The notes beneath the pieces were generated by a model. The model did no database searches. It worked only from the letters and a program-made list of their open reading frames with translations, and was not told the origin of the DNA. Below are positions 1 through 7,460 of a stretch of 46,595 bases of DNA, piece by piece. This DNA is from Priestia endophytica DSM 13796. Lineage in GTDB: Bacteria; Bacillota; Bacilli; Bacillales; Bacillaceae_H. Where the stretch lies: assembly GCF_900115845.1 (NCBI RefSeq), contig NZ_FOXX01000003.1:89584-136178 (forward strand), in the 5' to 3' direction. The position numbers and the translations under genes were made by a program. The stretch's first letter is position 1. Each line of letters opens with the position of its first letter.

Positions 1-39
1 GCTGGACCGACTGGACCTACGGGTGGTGCTGTGGCGTAG
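1..39 (+). CDS. Collagen-like protein, C-terminal end (5' partial)
   Basis: The first twelve codons read AGPTGPTGGAVA and then TAG. Gly-Pro-Thr triplets are typical of the collagen-like repeat of Bacillus exosporium and surface glycoproteins of the BclA kind. Only the end of the gene is in the window, so the N-terminus and any C-terminal domain cannot be judged. The protein ends about four residues after the last repeat, so no large globular C-terminal domain follows the repeat in this reading frame. A strong terminator lies 43 bases downstream. The family call rests on two triplets. Confidence 0.6.
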   Translation, partial: AGPTGPTGGAVA

Positions 40-81
40 AGTTATCCCTGTCGATTAGACAGTCATAAAAAAGACTAAGCG

Positions 82-123
82 ACCAGTGTGTTTCGATATT
101 GTATCGAGGCACACTGGTTTAAC
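82..123 (+). terminator. Rho-independent terminator of the collagen-like gene
   Basis: A 17-bp stem (82-98 with 102-118, including two G-T pairs) closes a TTG loop and is followed by a T-rich tract. It is placed to end the transcript of the collagen-like gene. Confidence 0.85.
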
Positions 124-248
124 TTTTTCCGGAATTGTTCGTGATTATAAAACCAAATATAATCCTGAATAGCTTGAGAAGTTTTCCTTTCTATCTTAAA
201 ACAAAAAAATAGATATTTTCTGTTTTAAGATGTGAAAAGAAAGATGCA

Positions 249-280
249 ATGCGTCAATTTCATTTTTATAATACATTATA
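249..280 (+). repeat. Left copy of a 32-bp direct repeat, candidate att site
   Basis: This copy and 7429-7460 are in the same orientation and agree at 30 of 32 positions. The last 20 bases (261-280, 7441-7460) are identical. The other copy lies about 70 bases behind a phage integrase remnant, the usual place for an att site. This copy has no recognisable gene of its own. What it marks is inference. Confidence 0.6.
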
Positions 281-482
281 TACCACGATTCCTTTTTACA
301 GTTATTTGTGTCTGTGTCTCTTTCTAATCGTTGATATTTACCACTTCTCATTAGAAAGAACTCTTGATTTTCACATGGTCATTTGTGGTCAAATGAAATA
401 TATTATTTATGCAAGTGTTTCTAAACTCCTAAGCGCAAAATACTTTAGTAACAATGCCGTATAACACCCTAAATAAAATAAA

Positions 483-525
483 AAAGCCCAGATCCCTTGT
501 CATAAAAGAGATCTGGGCTTTCTAG
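483..525 (+). terminator. Terminator-like hairpin upstream of cotJ
   Basis: A perfect 12-bp stem, AAAGCCCAGATC at 483-494 with its complement at 510-521, is followed by TTTCTAG. No convincing gene lies directly upstream on either strand, so it may end transcription read through from the left or be a leftover of a lost gene. Confidence 0.7.
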
Positions 526-694
526 CTTTCTTGAAATCCATTATGTGAACTAAGAGTAAATATGGTATGCATTCTAAAAGCAAAAAACTTCCGGTAGGTT
601 AGTCAGGAATTTTTTCTGTTTTTAACATTAGTATATTTAAATATGCATATCATTAATCATAATGTTTTTTAGAGAAAGGGGTTCAGGGTTCAGA

Positions 695-940
695 ATGCAC
701 AATAAAAAATCAACATTTACAACTTTAAAAACGTATAAACCTTTCCATAGTATGTATGATCCTTGCAGACCGATTGGTACTAAGTATTATTCTACGCCTC
801 CTCAACTATATATGGGGTTTCAACCACCAAATATGCAACAATTTTCTCCTAGAGAAGCATTAAAAAAAGGAACATTATGGCCTGCATTTTGGGATTACTA
901 TGAGAATCCGTATAAAGTAAAAAAGAGGGATGAAGAATGA
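695..940 (+). CDS. cotJA: Spore coat-associated protein CotJA
   Basis: First gene of a three-gene spore coat operon expressed in the mother cell in Bacillus. The product is about 81 residues and contains FHSMYDPCRPIG, YYSTPPQLYMGFQPP and QFSPREALKKGTLW, the typical CotJA core rich in Pro, Tyr and aromatic residues. A longer frame opens at 662, but that ATG has no ribosome binding site. The ATG at 695 follows GAAAGGGG at 674-681 at a long spacing of 13 bases and fits the family length. The gene overlaps cotJB by four bases, which suggests translational coupling. CotJA is needed to hold CotJC in the coat in B. subtilis. Confidence 0.9.
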   Translation: MHNKKSTFTTLKTYKPFHSMYDPCRPIGTKYYSTPPQLYMGFQPPNMQQFSPREALKKGTLWPAFWDYYENPYKVKKRDEE

Positions 941-1197
941 AACAATTACCTCCAGAGTACTATCAAGAATTAGAAGAAATTCAAGCTATTGATTTTGTAC
1001 TTGTAGAATTAACCCTTTATCTAGATACACATCCAAACGATCAGCAAGCAATGCTGCAGTTTAATGAATATGCAAAATATGCTAAGAAACTTAAAAGAAG
1101 TTTTGAAACAAAGTTTGGTCCTCTTCAGCAATATGGAAATAGCTATACAGATGCAAAATGGAGTTGGGGAACAATGCCTTGGCCATGGCAAATATAG
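937..1197 (+). CDS. cotJB: Spore coat protein CotJB
   Basis: Second gene of the cotJ operon, 86 residues, about the usual family length. The product is acidic and helical with the motifs YYQELEEIQAIDFVLVELTLYLDTHP and a C-terminal WSWGTMPWPW block rich in Trp, both typical of CotJB. The ATG overlaps the end of cotJA (ATGA), and GAGGGATGAAG upstream, inside cotJA, serves as ribosome binding site. CotJB is a small coat protein encoded with the catalase-like CotJC. Its molecular role is not established. Confidence 0.9.
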   Translation: MKQLPPEYYQELEEIQAIDFVLVELTLYLDTHPNDQQAMLQFNEYAKYAKKLKRSFETKFGPLQQYGNSYTDAKWSWGTMPWPWQI

Positions 1198-1217
1198 TTT
1201 AGTAAAGGAGAAATCTT

Positions 1218-1787
1218 ATGTGGGTTTATGAGAAGAAATTGCAATATCCAGTAAAAGTAAGTACCTGTAATCCGACGCTAGCAAAATACCTTATGGAACA
1301 ATATGGTGGAGCTGATGGGGAATTAGCTGCTGCATTACGTTACTTAAATCAGCGTTATACAATCCCAGATAAAGTTGTGGGATTATTAAATGATATAGGT
1401 ACAGAAGAATTTGCTCATCTCGAAATGATTGCAACAATGATTTATAAACTAACAAAAGATGCTACACCAGAACAATTAAGGGAGGCTGGATTGGCAGAGC
1501 ATTATGTAAATCATGATAGTGCTCTTTTCTATAGTAATGCTGCAGGAGTCCCTTTCACAGCAACATATATCCAAGCAAAAGGAGACCCAATTGCAGATCT
1601 TTATGAGGACATAGCAGCAGAAGAAAAAGCAAGAGCTACATATCAATGGTTAATTGATATATCAGATGATCCAGATTTAAACGATAGCTTGAGGTTCTTA
1701 AGGGAAAGGGAAATTATTCATTCTCAACGTTTTCGTGAAGCCGTAGAAATATTAAAAGAGGAAAGGGATAAAAAGAAAATCTTTTAA
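1218..1787 (+). CDS. cotJC: CotJC, manganese catalase-like spore coat protein
   Basis: Last gene of the cotJ operon, 189 residues, full length. The fold is the four-helix ferritin-like bundle of dinuclear manganese catalases. Candidate metal ligands are the Glu and His of the TEEFAHLEM stretch (near residue 60), EEKARATYQ (near 137) and REIIHSQRF (near 166). GTKYYS-type coat motifs are absent, as expected. An AAAGGAG ribosome binding site lies eight bases before the ATG, 20 bases after cotJB. The enzyme is presumed to remove hydrogen peroxide at the spore surface. A terminator follows at 1823. Confidence 0.93.
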   Translation: MWVYEKKLQYPVKVSTCNPTLAKYLMEQYGGADGELAAALRYLNQRYTIPDKVVGLLNDIGTEEFAHLEMIATMIYKLTKDATPEQLREAGLAEHYVNHDSALFYSNAAGVPFTATYIQAKGDPIADLYEDIAAEEKARATYQWLIDISDDPDLNDSLRFLREREIIHSQRFREAVEILKEERDKKKIF

Positions 1788-1822
1788 TACTATCTATTAA
1801 GGCATTATTGTAGGTTTTTAAA

Positions 1823-1876
1823 AATAACAAAGAGAAGGTCGTTAGTAATGATGCGACTCTCTTTGTTATTTTGTTT
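1823..1876 (+). terminator. Terminator of the cotJ operon
   Basis: AATAACAAAGAGA (1823-1835) pairs with its complement at 1858-1870, with a partly paired AGGTCG/CGAC extension, and a TTTGTTTTTG tract follows. Confidence 0.8.
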
Positions 1877-2048
1877 TTGATAATAACAATCATGTAACTA
1901 AGATAGTATACGATATCCAAAGTTAGTTTATAGTGAGATATTCCCTATAAGAGAAGTTGTTTTCAATAAGGGGGCACACAGCCTTCATTTTCACACGCGG
2001 CTTATCTAGTTATCTCACCAACGAAAATCAGTCACTCATCTGATCTCC

Positions 2049-3593
2049 TTATTTATCATCATTCAAATCCTTAGGATCTATAACCATAAATGGACGCATC
2101 ATGTCATAGTCTTCATGTTCTAAAATATGACAATGCCAAACATAATTTCCCGTGTAGGGACCAAACCGGGCGATGACACGTGTGATTTGCGCAGAAGGAA
2201 CTGCTATAGTGTCTTTCCATCCTCTTTCGTTGTCTTTCGGTCGTATGGCTGGGCCGGTATATACAATTTGGCCATCCTGATTATAAAGGTCAAGATCAAA
2301 TGGACGGCGATCTAAAACCTGAAATTGAATCAAATGAATGTGAATTGGATGTGTAAATCCAGTGATGTTGATTAATGACCAAGTTTCCGTTGAACCTAAA
2401 CACGGTTTTTCCGTCACAGGTGCCGACCACGCTTTATTATTTAATAGCAGCAAAGGCCTCCCGTATTTATCGGTCGACCCTGTAAGTTTCAGGTTTCGAA
2501 TTGTCTTTACTTCATTTTGTTCAAGAGAAGGAATGTGGGATAGGTATTTCGGAATGACAGCTTTATCCTCTCGTTGTAGAGGTAGGATCACTTTAAATTG
2601 CATGACTTCATCCGTGCTATCATCTGGGTTTGCATTAGGACCAAGATTATTTTTTAAAGTTATGGTCTCTCCTTCATATTTAGAGAAATCGAGAATAAAG
2701 TCTATGCGTTCTGCTGGCTCAATTGCAAAATTTTTCAAGTGTACGGTCTTTTGTAACAGGCCTCCGTCTGAACCAATTTGATGAAAAGATTGCCCAGAAT
2801 CAAGATACAATTGATAAGCCCGTGTATTCGAGGCATTCAGTAGTCGAAATCGATATTTGCGTGGTTCCACTTCTAAATATGGCCATACCTTTCCATTGAC
2901 AAGAATGGTATCTCCTAGGAAAGCCGGAATAATTGAGGGATTCGGTATATTTTCAGAAGCATTGTTGGGTTGATCCGGATAAAAAAGGGAACCGTCCTCG
3001 TTGAATGATCGGTCCATAATCATAAGTGGGATTTCGTAGTCTCCTTTTGGTATATTTAACGAGTTTTCCTTTTCATCGCGAAGGATATACATACCAGCGA
3101 GCCCAGCATAGACGTTGAGTCTTGTAATGCCCATAGCGTGATCGTGGTACCAGAGTGTTGAACCCCGTTGATGATTGGGGTATTCGTATATTTTTCTTTC
3201 AAAAGAAGGACCTACCTCTTTAAATCCTCTGGTAAACCATGCCTCTGGATAGCCATCACTAGATGGTCGAGTCTCACTTCCATGTAAATGGACAACAGTC
3301 CGTACTTCTGGTTGATGGGTAACATGGTGTATCGATCGGTCAACTGGAAGGAAATGCGTATTGGGAAGATTGTTAGTCCATTTGACCTGAGTACACTCCC
3401 CTTGATTGACATCAATGATGGGGCCCGGAAACTGACGATTATAGCCCCATAGACGTGTCGGTTGTAAATCTCTGTGCAGTTTTTGATAAAATTCTTCCAT
3501 TTGAATTTCGTAATAAGATTCCTTTTTGCTTTTCCGCTCTGGTTTTGCAGTGTTCATGAGTGGTAGCTGATCCACAAACTTCATGAGATTCAT
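2049..3593 (-). CDS. cotA: Spore coat multicopper oxidase (laccase) CotA
   Basis: A three-domain cupredoxin laccase of the outer spore coat that oxidises phenolics and gives brown pigment and UV/peroxide protection in B. subtilis. All four copper motifs are present: HLHG (near residue 102), WYHDHAMG (near 150), THPIHIHL (near 413) and the C-terminal WHCHILEHEDYDMM, which holds the T1 Cys, His and axial Met. The frame opens at 3602, but the AGGAG touches that ATG. The ATG at 3593 lies nine bases behind the same AGGAG and gives 514 residues, close to 513 in B. subtilis, so I prefer it. The gene stands alone on the minus strand, facing the cotJ operon. Confidence 0.94.
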   Translation of the reverse strand: MNLMKFVDQLPLMNTAKPERKSKKESYYEIQMEEFYQKLHRDLQPTRLWGYNRQFPGPIIDVNQGECTQVKWTNNLPNTHFLPVDRSIHHVTHQPEVRTVVHLHGSETRPSSDGYPEAWFTRGFKEVGPSFERKIYEYPNHQRGSTLWYHDHAMGITRLNVYAGLAGMYILRDEKENSLNIPKGDYEIPLMIMDRSFNEDGSLFYPDQPNNASENIPNPSIIPAFLGDTILVNGKVWPYLEVEPRKYRFRLLNASNTRAYQLYLDSGQSFHQIGSDGGLLQKTVHLKNFAIEPAERIDFILDFSKYEGETITLKNNLGPNANPDDSTDEVMQFKVILPLQREDKAVIPKYLSHIPSLEQNEVKTIRNLKLTGSTDKYGRPLLLLNNKAWSAPVTEKPCLGSTETWSLINITGFTHPIHIHLIQFQVLDRRPFDLDLYNQDGQIVYTGPAIRPKDNERGWKDTIAVPSAQITRVIARFGPYTGNYVWHCHILEHEDYDMMRPFMVIDPKDLNDDK

Positions 3594-3873
3594 GGATTTC
3601 ATCTCCTGTGTGATTAGGTTAGAAATTTAATATATTAGATGATAAATTCCTATTATTGATTGGGCCTTTTAATTGGTTTTTGAATTCTTTTATCTTCTTA
3701 AAAGGCTTAGTGGTAGTGAACCGTTCTGGTTTTCCTAATCTTTGTAGTCCCTACATCAGTTGTTAATCTCAGATGGACGAGAGATTTTGGACTATTGTTA
3801 GCATTGATAAAAGATGAATTCAATTAACTTGTCTCTAACACATATATTAAATGTGAGTTAAAGTAGAAAAAGC

Positions 3874-4407
3874 TTAGGTTATAGTATTGCTTTCGTTTTG
3901 GTGGATTGTAAGAGTAATAGAAGGCATAAAAAAGACCATCGGGCAATTCGGCACGTAAAACCGAGTTCTCAATGTTCGATACTTATCTTCTGTTCTAAAT
4001 TCCGCTAACTCTTCTATCCTGAGAAAAGCCACGGGATACTTGCTAACTTTAATCGATTTAATTTTAGCTGGGTCATCCACTCCTCTACAGATAATATTGT
4101 TTCCTCTTGGTAAATAGGTTAGTTTGAGCGGTGACTTGTTGACATGCCAATAGGTCTCCACACCTAAGATGTCGATGGCTTCTTTTAACTGTTCAAATAC
4201 TGATTCCTCTAAGGTTCGAGCAACTTTACGAACACATAAGGTACTGACCGGATATTTCATCAGGTCTCGAATAAGTTTAAGAGCAATGTGGGTAGACTTG
4301 GCAGAACCACGTCCACCTTTTAATACAAGTTTGAGGTATTTTCGGCTGTTGGAAGCTTTCCAGAAGGATTAGAAATGAGGCGTGATGATGTCGCTAATCT
4401 TAATCAT
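3874..4407 (-). pseudogene. Phage terminase large subunit, inactivated N-terminal remnant
   Basis: This is the ATPase part of a PBSX/SPP1-type large terminase, the DNA-packaging motor. Reading from the ATG at 4407 gives MIKISDIITPHF, then an in-frame TAA (4369-4371), then SFWKASNSRKYL and the Walker A GGRGSAKST. The frame continues through FLRIEELAEFRTED. Near 3984 one base appears to be missing: the next frame restores ENSVLRAELPDGLFYAFYYS and NPPKRKQ, as expected for the family. After KRKQ the homology ends, so the nuclease half is gone. Nonsense, frameshift and truncation together make this a clear pseudogene. Its start overlaps the end of the small terminase gene, as in active phages. Confidence 0.85.
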
Positions 4408-4849
4408 GTTCAAAGTCATCACCCACATTATCAACGATAGTAACTCCCATATTCCCTTCGATTTCTTTCTTCTCCGTCCACATGGAATATCGTTTACCAA
4501 GTAATTCAGCGGCTTTTACACGATATTTGAGGGAAGGATTTTTGTCTTCTAGTTCTTGCATTCCTTCTCCTACTCCAATAGGAACTTGTTCAGTGAGTTC
4601 ACCACGCATAACCTGAGTGAGGAAAGAGAGGATTTGGTCTTGTTTAGCAACCCTTTGAGCACTTTTTTGATCCATTCTTTCTTCAATATAAGCTCTAACC
4701 TTAGGATTTCTAAGTAATTTACTCCCTTCTACAGCGGCTTCCTTATCACTTTTCACACTGTAGCCAGAATTCTTGTATGAAGTTGTAGCATTTGCAGTTT
4801 CTATATATAAATCAGCAAATGCTTGTTGTTTTGGTGTCAGTTTAGTCAT
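4400..4849 (-). CDS. Phage terminase small subunit
   Basis: A DNA-recognition subunit of the phage packaging terminase (Terminase_2, XtmA-like), 149 residues and apparently intact. The N-terminus MTKLTPKQQAFADLYIETA with the helix-turn-helix region NSGYSVKSDKEAAVEGSK and LLRNPKVRAYIEERM is typical. A conserved LKYRVKAAELLGKRY segment and an acidic tail follow. The longer frame back to 4930 runs through a terminator, so I use the ATG at 4849, which has GGAGG 13 bases upstream. The partner large subunit immediately downstream is dead, so this gene has no packaging role left. Confidence 0.8.
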   Translation of the reverse strand: MTKLTPKQQAFADLYIETANATTSYKNSGYSVKSDKEAAVEGSKLLRNPKVRAYIEERMDQKSAQRVAKQDQILSFLTQVMRGELTEQVPIGVGEGMQELEDKNPSLKYRVKAAELLGKRYSMWTEKKEIEGNMGVTIVDNVGDDFEHD

Positions 4850-4865
4850 TACATCATTACCGCCT

Positions 4866-4894
4866 CCAAATAAAAAGCACCCCCGAAAGGACGC
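4866..4894 (-). terminator. Terminator-like hairpin upstream of the small terminase gene
   Basis: On the minus strand GCGTCC and GGGGTGC can pair around TTTCG, using two G-U pairs, and are followed by TTTTTATTT. It would end the transcript of the tiny ORFs that lie further upstream on the same strand. Confidence 0.55.
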
Positions 4895-5003
4895 CTTTAT
4901 CAAACTATTTAATATTAAAATAAGTAACAAGATTCATATTCACAGCATGAGTGCATTTGTTCTTTTCGTATCTATACCAGCCTTTGCAATTTGAGATTTC
5001 CTC

Positions 5004-5087
5004 CTATAATTCCTCGGCTGTTTTATCTTCGATATATACTTGTCTTATATTCCTCTCTTCAAAAACAAACGTAACTGAAAGCTTCAC
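5004..5087 (-). CDS. 27-residue phage peptide
   Basis: A GTG start preceded by GGGGAGGTGAGAAA (a very strong ribosome binding site) opens a 27-codon frame beginning MKLSVTFVFEERN and ending DKTAEEL. Its position between other phage genes and the strong translation signal are the only arguments for it. A second GGAGG lies just behind the stop (about 4996-5002) and may serve another very short frame with an unclear start codon. The function is unknown; the peptide is mostly a predicted beta strand plus a charged tail. Confidence 0.45.
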   Translation of the reverse strand: MKLSVTFVFEERNIRQVYIEDKTAEEL

Positions 5088-5196
5088 TTTCTCACCTCCC
5101 CTTCATTTATTATACCGGACAAAGAGGAACATTTACGTAATTATTACAATTATTGAACATATATCCTGATATAACTTTTAAACAAGGAGGTGAAAT

Positions 5197-5355
5197 ATGA
5201 ACGATTTGGAACAACTTCAATTATTCCTCAATCAAACACAACTTCGATACAGACGCTGCGTAAAACGCTTTGATTATTCTTCACCTATAACTGATAAGGC
5301 TGTCCAACAACTTATAATCCTTCTCAAAGTTATGCACGAAAGCTTGGACAATTGA
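5197..5355 (+). CDS. 52-residue helical protein of unknown function
   Basis: An AAGGAGG ribosome binding site six bases before the ATG at 5197 opens a 52-codon frame, MNDLEQLQLFLNQTQLRY to LLKVMHESLDN. Two predicted helices separated by a short RFDYSSPITDKA loop recall the size and shape of Spo0E-family phosphatases, but the signature SQxLD is absent, so I do not assign that function. It lies divergently from the minus-strand phage ORFs. The 110 bases between them should hold both promoters. Confidence 0.5.
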   Translation: MNDLEQLQLFLNQTQLRYRRCVKRFDYSSPITDKAVQQLIILLKVMHESLDN

Positions 5356-5378
5356 AAAAAACACCCTCGAAAGGGTGC
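5355..5378 (-). terminator. Small minus-strand terminator hairpin
   Basis: CACCCT (5362-5367) pairs with AGGGTG (5372-5377). On the minus strand the stem is followed by TTTTTTT, so it points leftward. No clear minus-strand gene feeds into it today. Confidence 0.55.
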
Positions 5379-5430
5379 TGATTATATTCAAATATACGAA
5401 TATTCCACAATTGAAAATCATATAAATCAA

Positions 5431-5477
5431 TTAAAGGGAGGCCCTAACTCCCTTTAATCTCCCTCCTAGAAAGGAGG
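5431..5477 (+). promoter_or_regulatory. Two leader hairpins, the second burying a Shine-Dalgarno site
   Basis: TTAAAGGGAG at 5431-5440 pairs perfectly with 5448-5457. Directly after it CCTCCT (5462-5467) pairs with AGGAGG (5472-5477) around an AGAA loop. AGGAGG is the ribosome binding site of the peptide gene that starts at 5484, so the leader can lock its own translation start. This arrangement is known from type I toxin mRNAs. Confidence 0.65.
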
Positions 5478-5483
5478 AGTTTA

Positions 5484-5573
5484 ATGAAGCACAAAGAAAT
5501 TCCACTCTGCATTGTAAGTGTCATAGTAAGTGTTCTCGATTTCATCTTACATGTTGTAGAATACCTGCAATAA
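5484..5573 (+). CDS. 29-residue hydrophobic peptide, possible type I toxin
   Basis: The frame encodes MKHKEIPLCIVSVIVS followed by VLDFILHVVEYLQ: a short charged head and a single hydrophobic segment of about 20 residues. The ribosome binding site AGGAGG sits six bases before the ATG and is buried in a perfect hairpin. A strong terminator begins ten bases behind the stop. Size, one membrane segment, sequestered start, own terminator and a prophage setting are features shared with the TxpA/BsrG/Fst groups of type I toxins. I see no sequence match to a named toxin. A holin-like or unrelated membrane peptide is the alternative. Confidence 0.5.
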   Translation: MKHKEIPLCIVSVIVSVLDFILHVVEYLQ

Positions 5574-5583
5574 TTATTATTTG

Positions 5584-5627
5584 AAGGTTGCTTTGACACT
5601 GGCATGTTAAAGTAACCTTTTCTTTTA
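5584..5627 (+). terminator. Terminator of the hydrophobic peptide gene
   Basis: A 15-bp stem (5584-5598 with 5605-5619, two G-U pairs) around CTGGCA is followed by TTCTTTT. A separate hairpin, TGTTGAA/TTCAACA at 5640-5657, lies just beyond and could belong to an antisense transcript; this is speculative. Confidence 0.8.
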
Positions 5628-6079
5628 TACAATATCCTATGTTGAAAAAATTCAACACATGCATAATAATTAGCAAAAATAAAATACATAAGAGACGTTT
5701 ACTATCTCATCACGCTAATTGCTTTATAATTAATTTAAATTCCTCAATACTTCGAGAGGACAGACTGAGATTGCGAAACTTGAATTAGAAAAAGAACCTC
5801 TAATTAGTTCCCCGAAGGTTGGATCGCCAGGATTATGAGATATAATCCTGTTTTTAGACTAGCGCGCTTGAGACCCCAGATCCCCCCTCGTAATAGCTTT
5901 GTATCCTTCACAGCCCTATAAAACATCTTCGAGTACGTCTTGATAAGGGAAAGGCGCTTCTCCCATAAGATCAATCGCTTATAAGAAAATGTTACCTCTA
6001 TTCCCAAAATAAAAAGGTACCCGTTTTGTCCGATATTTGTCCGGTTTTTGTTCACCTTTATTAAGCAATGATAATCCTG
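5628..6079. other. Phage debris without a supported gene
   Basis: About 450 bases with no gene I can support. On the plus strand a short open stretch at about 5740-5838 ends QTEIAKLELEKEPL and looks like a gene tail without a start. CAGGATTAT/ATAATCCTG (5828-5850) followed by TTTTT is a terminator at that spot. On the minus strand an 83-codon frame (5804-6055) lacks a ribosome binding site and a recognisable family. Confidence 0.35.
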
Positions 6080-6553
6080 TCAATTCCATTTTTTTCGTAT
6101 AAACTTTAGATGCCAGGGTAAGAAAAAAGCATAAGCAACCAAAAAAATAGGTATTGACCACCATATCTGCCATGCTCCTTTCATTACTCCCACTTTACTT
6201 GTTAGCCATTCAAGTATAAAGGATATAATGACAAAGAACGTAACCAAAGTCCACTTCTTTTCCCTTTTATATAAATTTAAATAAATGATGGATAAACATG
6301 AGGGGATGACACCGTAAAGTATAATCTCAGATAATCCTGTTTTTTTAGGATGATTTATATCAAATATGTCAAATGGAACAGCTATCGTTGTGTCAATCAT
6401 CCAAACAATATAACCAATTATCCCGAAAGTTATATAAATTTCCTTCCAATTTATTCTTACTTTCGGCATAAACAACACGATTAAAAATAAAACTGAACCA
6501 AGAATTGCAGGGTACCACCATCCCTGGCCTAAATCGAAATCAGGCTGCTTCAT
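6080..6553 (-). CDS. Five-helix integral membrane protein, unknown function
   Basis: The 157-residue product has about five hydrophobic segments (near 14-30, 41-55, 77-95, 102-120 and 131-148), with aromatic motifs WWYPAILGS near the start and WQIWWSIPIF near the end. GGAGGAG lies five bases before the ATG. Proteins of this size and pattern are common in Bacillaceae (CBO0543-like membrane proteins), but no catalytic motif is visible. It sits alone among phage remnants and may be cargo or a native gene. Confidence 0.65.
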   Translation of the reverse strand: MKQPDFDLGQGWWYPAILGSVLFLIVLFMPKVRINWKEIYITFGIIGYIVWMIDTTIAVPFDIFDINHPKKTGLSEIILYGVIPSCLSIIYLNLYKREKKWTLVTFFVIISFILEWLTSKVGVMKGAWQIWWSIPIFLVAYAFFLPWHLKFIRKKWN

Positions 6554-6625
6554 ACACTCCTCCGTTCATGTTTTTAGTTTAGTGTTTCCCTTAGATAAAT
6601 ATTTATTCTCATTATTATTTAGAAT

Positions 6626-6790
6626 TTAGACGTTCTCCTTCTGTTTTATTTCATTTTTCACCAAAAAGTTTAATGTTTCTTTTAAACCATCTTTATAAGG
6701 TGTAGCTATAATTTCACCTATTCTATTTTCATATTTTTCTCCACTTAGAATAAATCCTCCCTCGCATTTCTTGATTTTGTTAAGAAGAGG
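6626..6790 (-). pseudogene. C-terminal remnant of an NAD-dependent epimerase (extended SDR)
   Basis: Minus-strand codons read IPLLNKIKKCEGGF, ILSGEKYENRIGEI and IATPYKDGLKETLNFLV, ending KQKENV and a TAA at 6626-6628. The pattern GEIIATPYKDGLKETLNFL matches the end of extended short-chain dehydrogenase/reductases of the dihydroflavonol-reductase type. No start, Rossmann glycine motif or YxxxK is present. The homology stops near 6790, where the integrase remnant on the other strand begins, so a deletion or recombination joined two broken genes. Confidence 0.6.
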
Positions 6791-6799
6791 AATTCTTTT

Positions 6800-7360
6800 T
6801 ATTATGGAATATTTGCAACTGCTGCTTTAACCGGTATGCGTAAAGGAGAAGTGTTGAGACTACGTGAAAAAGACATTGATTTTCAATATAAAAAAATTAG
6901 TGTAATCAAGAATGTTGCAAACATAAAGGGGCATGTATATCTCAGTGATGTGAAGACCGATTCGTCGAGACGACGAATCTCTATAGATGATCAGTTATTA
7001 TCCATTTTAAGTCATCAGATGAAATATAATAAAAAAATGCAATTGCAATATGGGTCTGCCTATAAAAATGAGGAAGGTATTATCTTCGCACACCCCAATG
7101 GTTCTCTATATGCTCCATCAGGTTTAAATTACTATTTCAACTTGTATATCAAAGAAATAGGATTACCTAAAATCACTCTTCATGGTTTGCGTCATACCCA
7201 TGCTACTCTTCTATTAAAAATGGGAGCGAATACTAAGATCGTATCTGAACGATTGGGTCACTCTACAATTCATATGACGTTAGACACTTATTCTCACGTA
7301 CTAGATGATATGCAAGAAGAAGTCGTCCAAATCTTCTCCAAAAACCTAAAAATTCTATAA
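6800..7360 (+). pseudogene. Phage tyrosine integrase, catalytic domain only
   Basis: The C-terminal domain of a phage site-specific tyrosine recombinase. The catalytic residues are visible: Arg in ALTGMRKGEVL, the HGLRHTHATLL box, the His of ERLGHSTIHMT and the nucleophile Tyr of LDTYSHV. Homology already runs from GIFATAALTG at about 6806, 30 bases before the first ATG (6836), and there is no ribosome binding site. The N-terminal arm-binding and core-binding domains (about 170 residues) are missing, so it should be inactive. The downstream sequence contains a candidate att repeat. Confidence 0.85.
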
Positions 7361-7428
7361 CCCGAAACAAACGTGGTCAAAATGTGGTCAATTTCTACTG
7401 TAAATGCCGAGAAACATTGATAACTAAT

Positions 7429-7460
7429 ATGCATCAATCTCATTTTTATAATACATTATA
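7429..7460 (+). repeat. Right copy of the 32-bp direct repeat, candidate att site
   Basis: It matches 249-280 at 30 of 32 positions and starts 68 bases after the integrase stop codon. In temperate phages of Bacillus, the att site commonly lies directly behind int. If both copies are att sites, the 7.2 kb between them were once one element or have since been rearranged. Confidence 0.6.

Larger units (their letters stand above)
124..660. other. Intergenic stretch without a supported gene
   Basis: About 540 bases separate the first terminator from cotJA. They contain one copy of a 32-bp repeat (249-280) and a terminator hairpin (483-525). A 71-codon frame at 249-464 opens inside the repeat, has no ribosome binding site and no family resemblance, so I do not call it a gene, although it ends 18 bases before the second hairpin. 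The last 100 bases must hold the cotJ promoter. The stretch GTATATT..CATATCAT near 632-655 resembles sporulation-sigma elements, but the spacing is wrong for sigma-E. Confidence 0.4.

Noticed and set aside
249-464. 71-codon frame starting inside the 32-bp repeat
   Set aside because: No ribosome binding site, no family resemblance, and it overlaps a candidate att site. A downstream hairpin alone is not enough.
2127-2781. Plus-strand open frames opposite cotA
   Set aside because: They lie antisense to a clearly conserved laccase and have no translation signals.
5197-5355. Spo0E-family phosphatase
   Set aside because: The size fits, but the defining SQxLD motif is missing.
5804-6055. 83-codon minus-strand frame in phage debris
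   Set aside because: No start signal and no recognised family; a terminator hairpin lies inside it.
6070-6340. Repeated word ATAATCCTGT at 5842, 6069 and 6331
   Set aside because: Too short and in different contexts; only the first copy is part of a hairpin.
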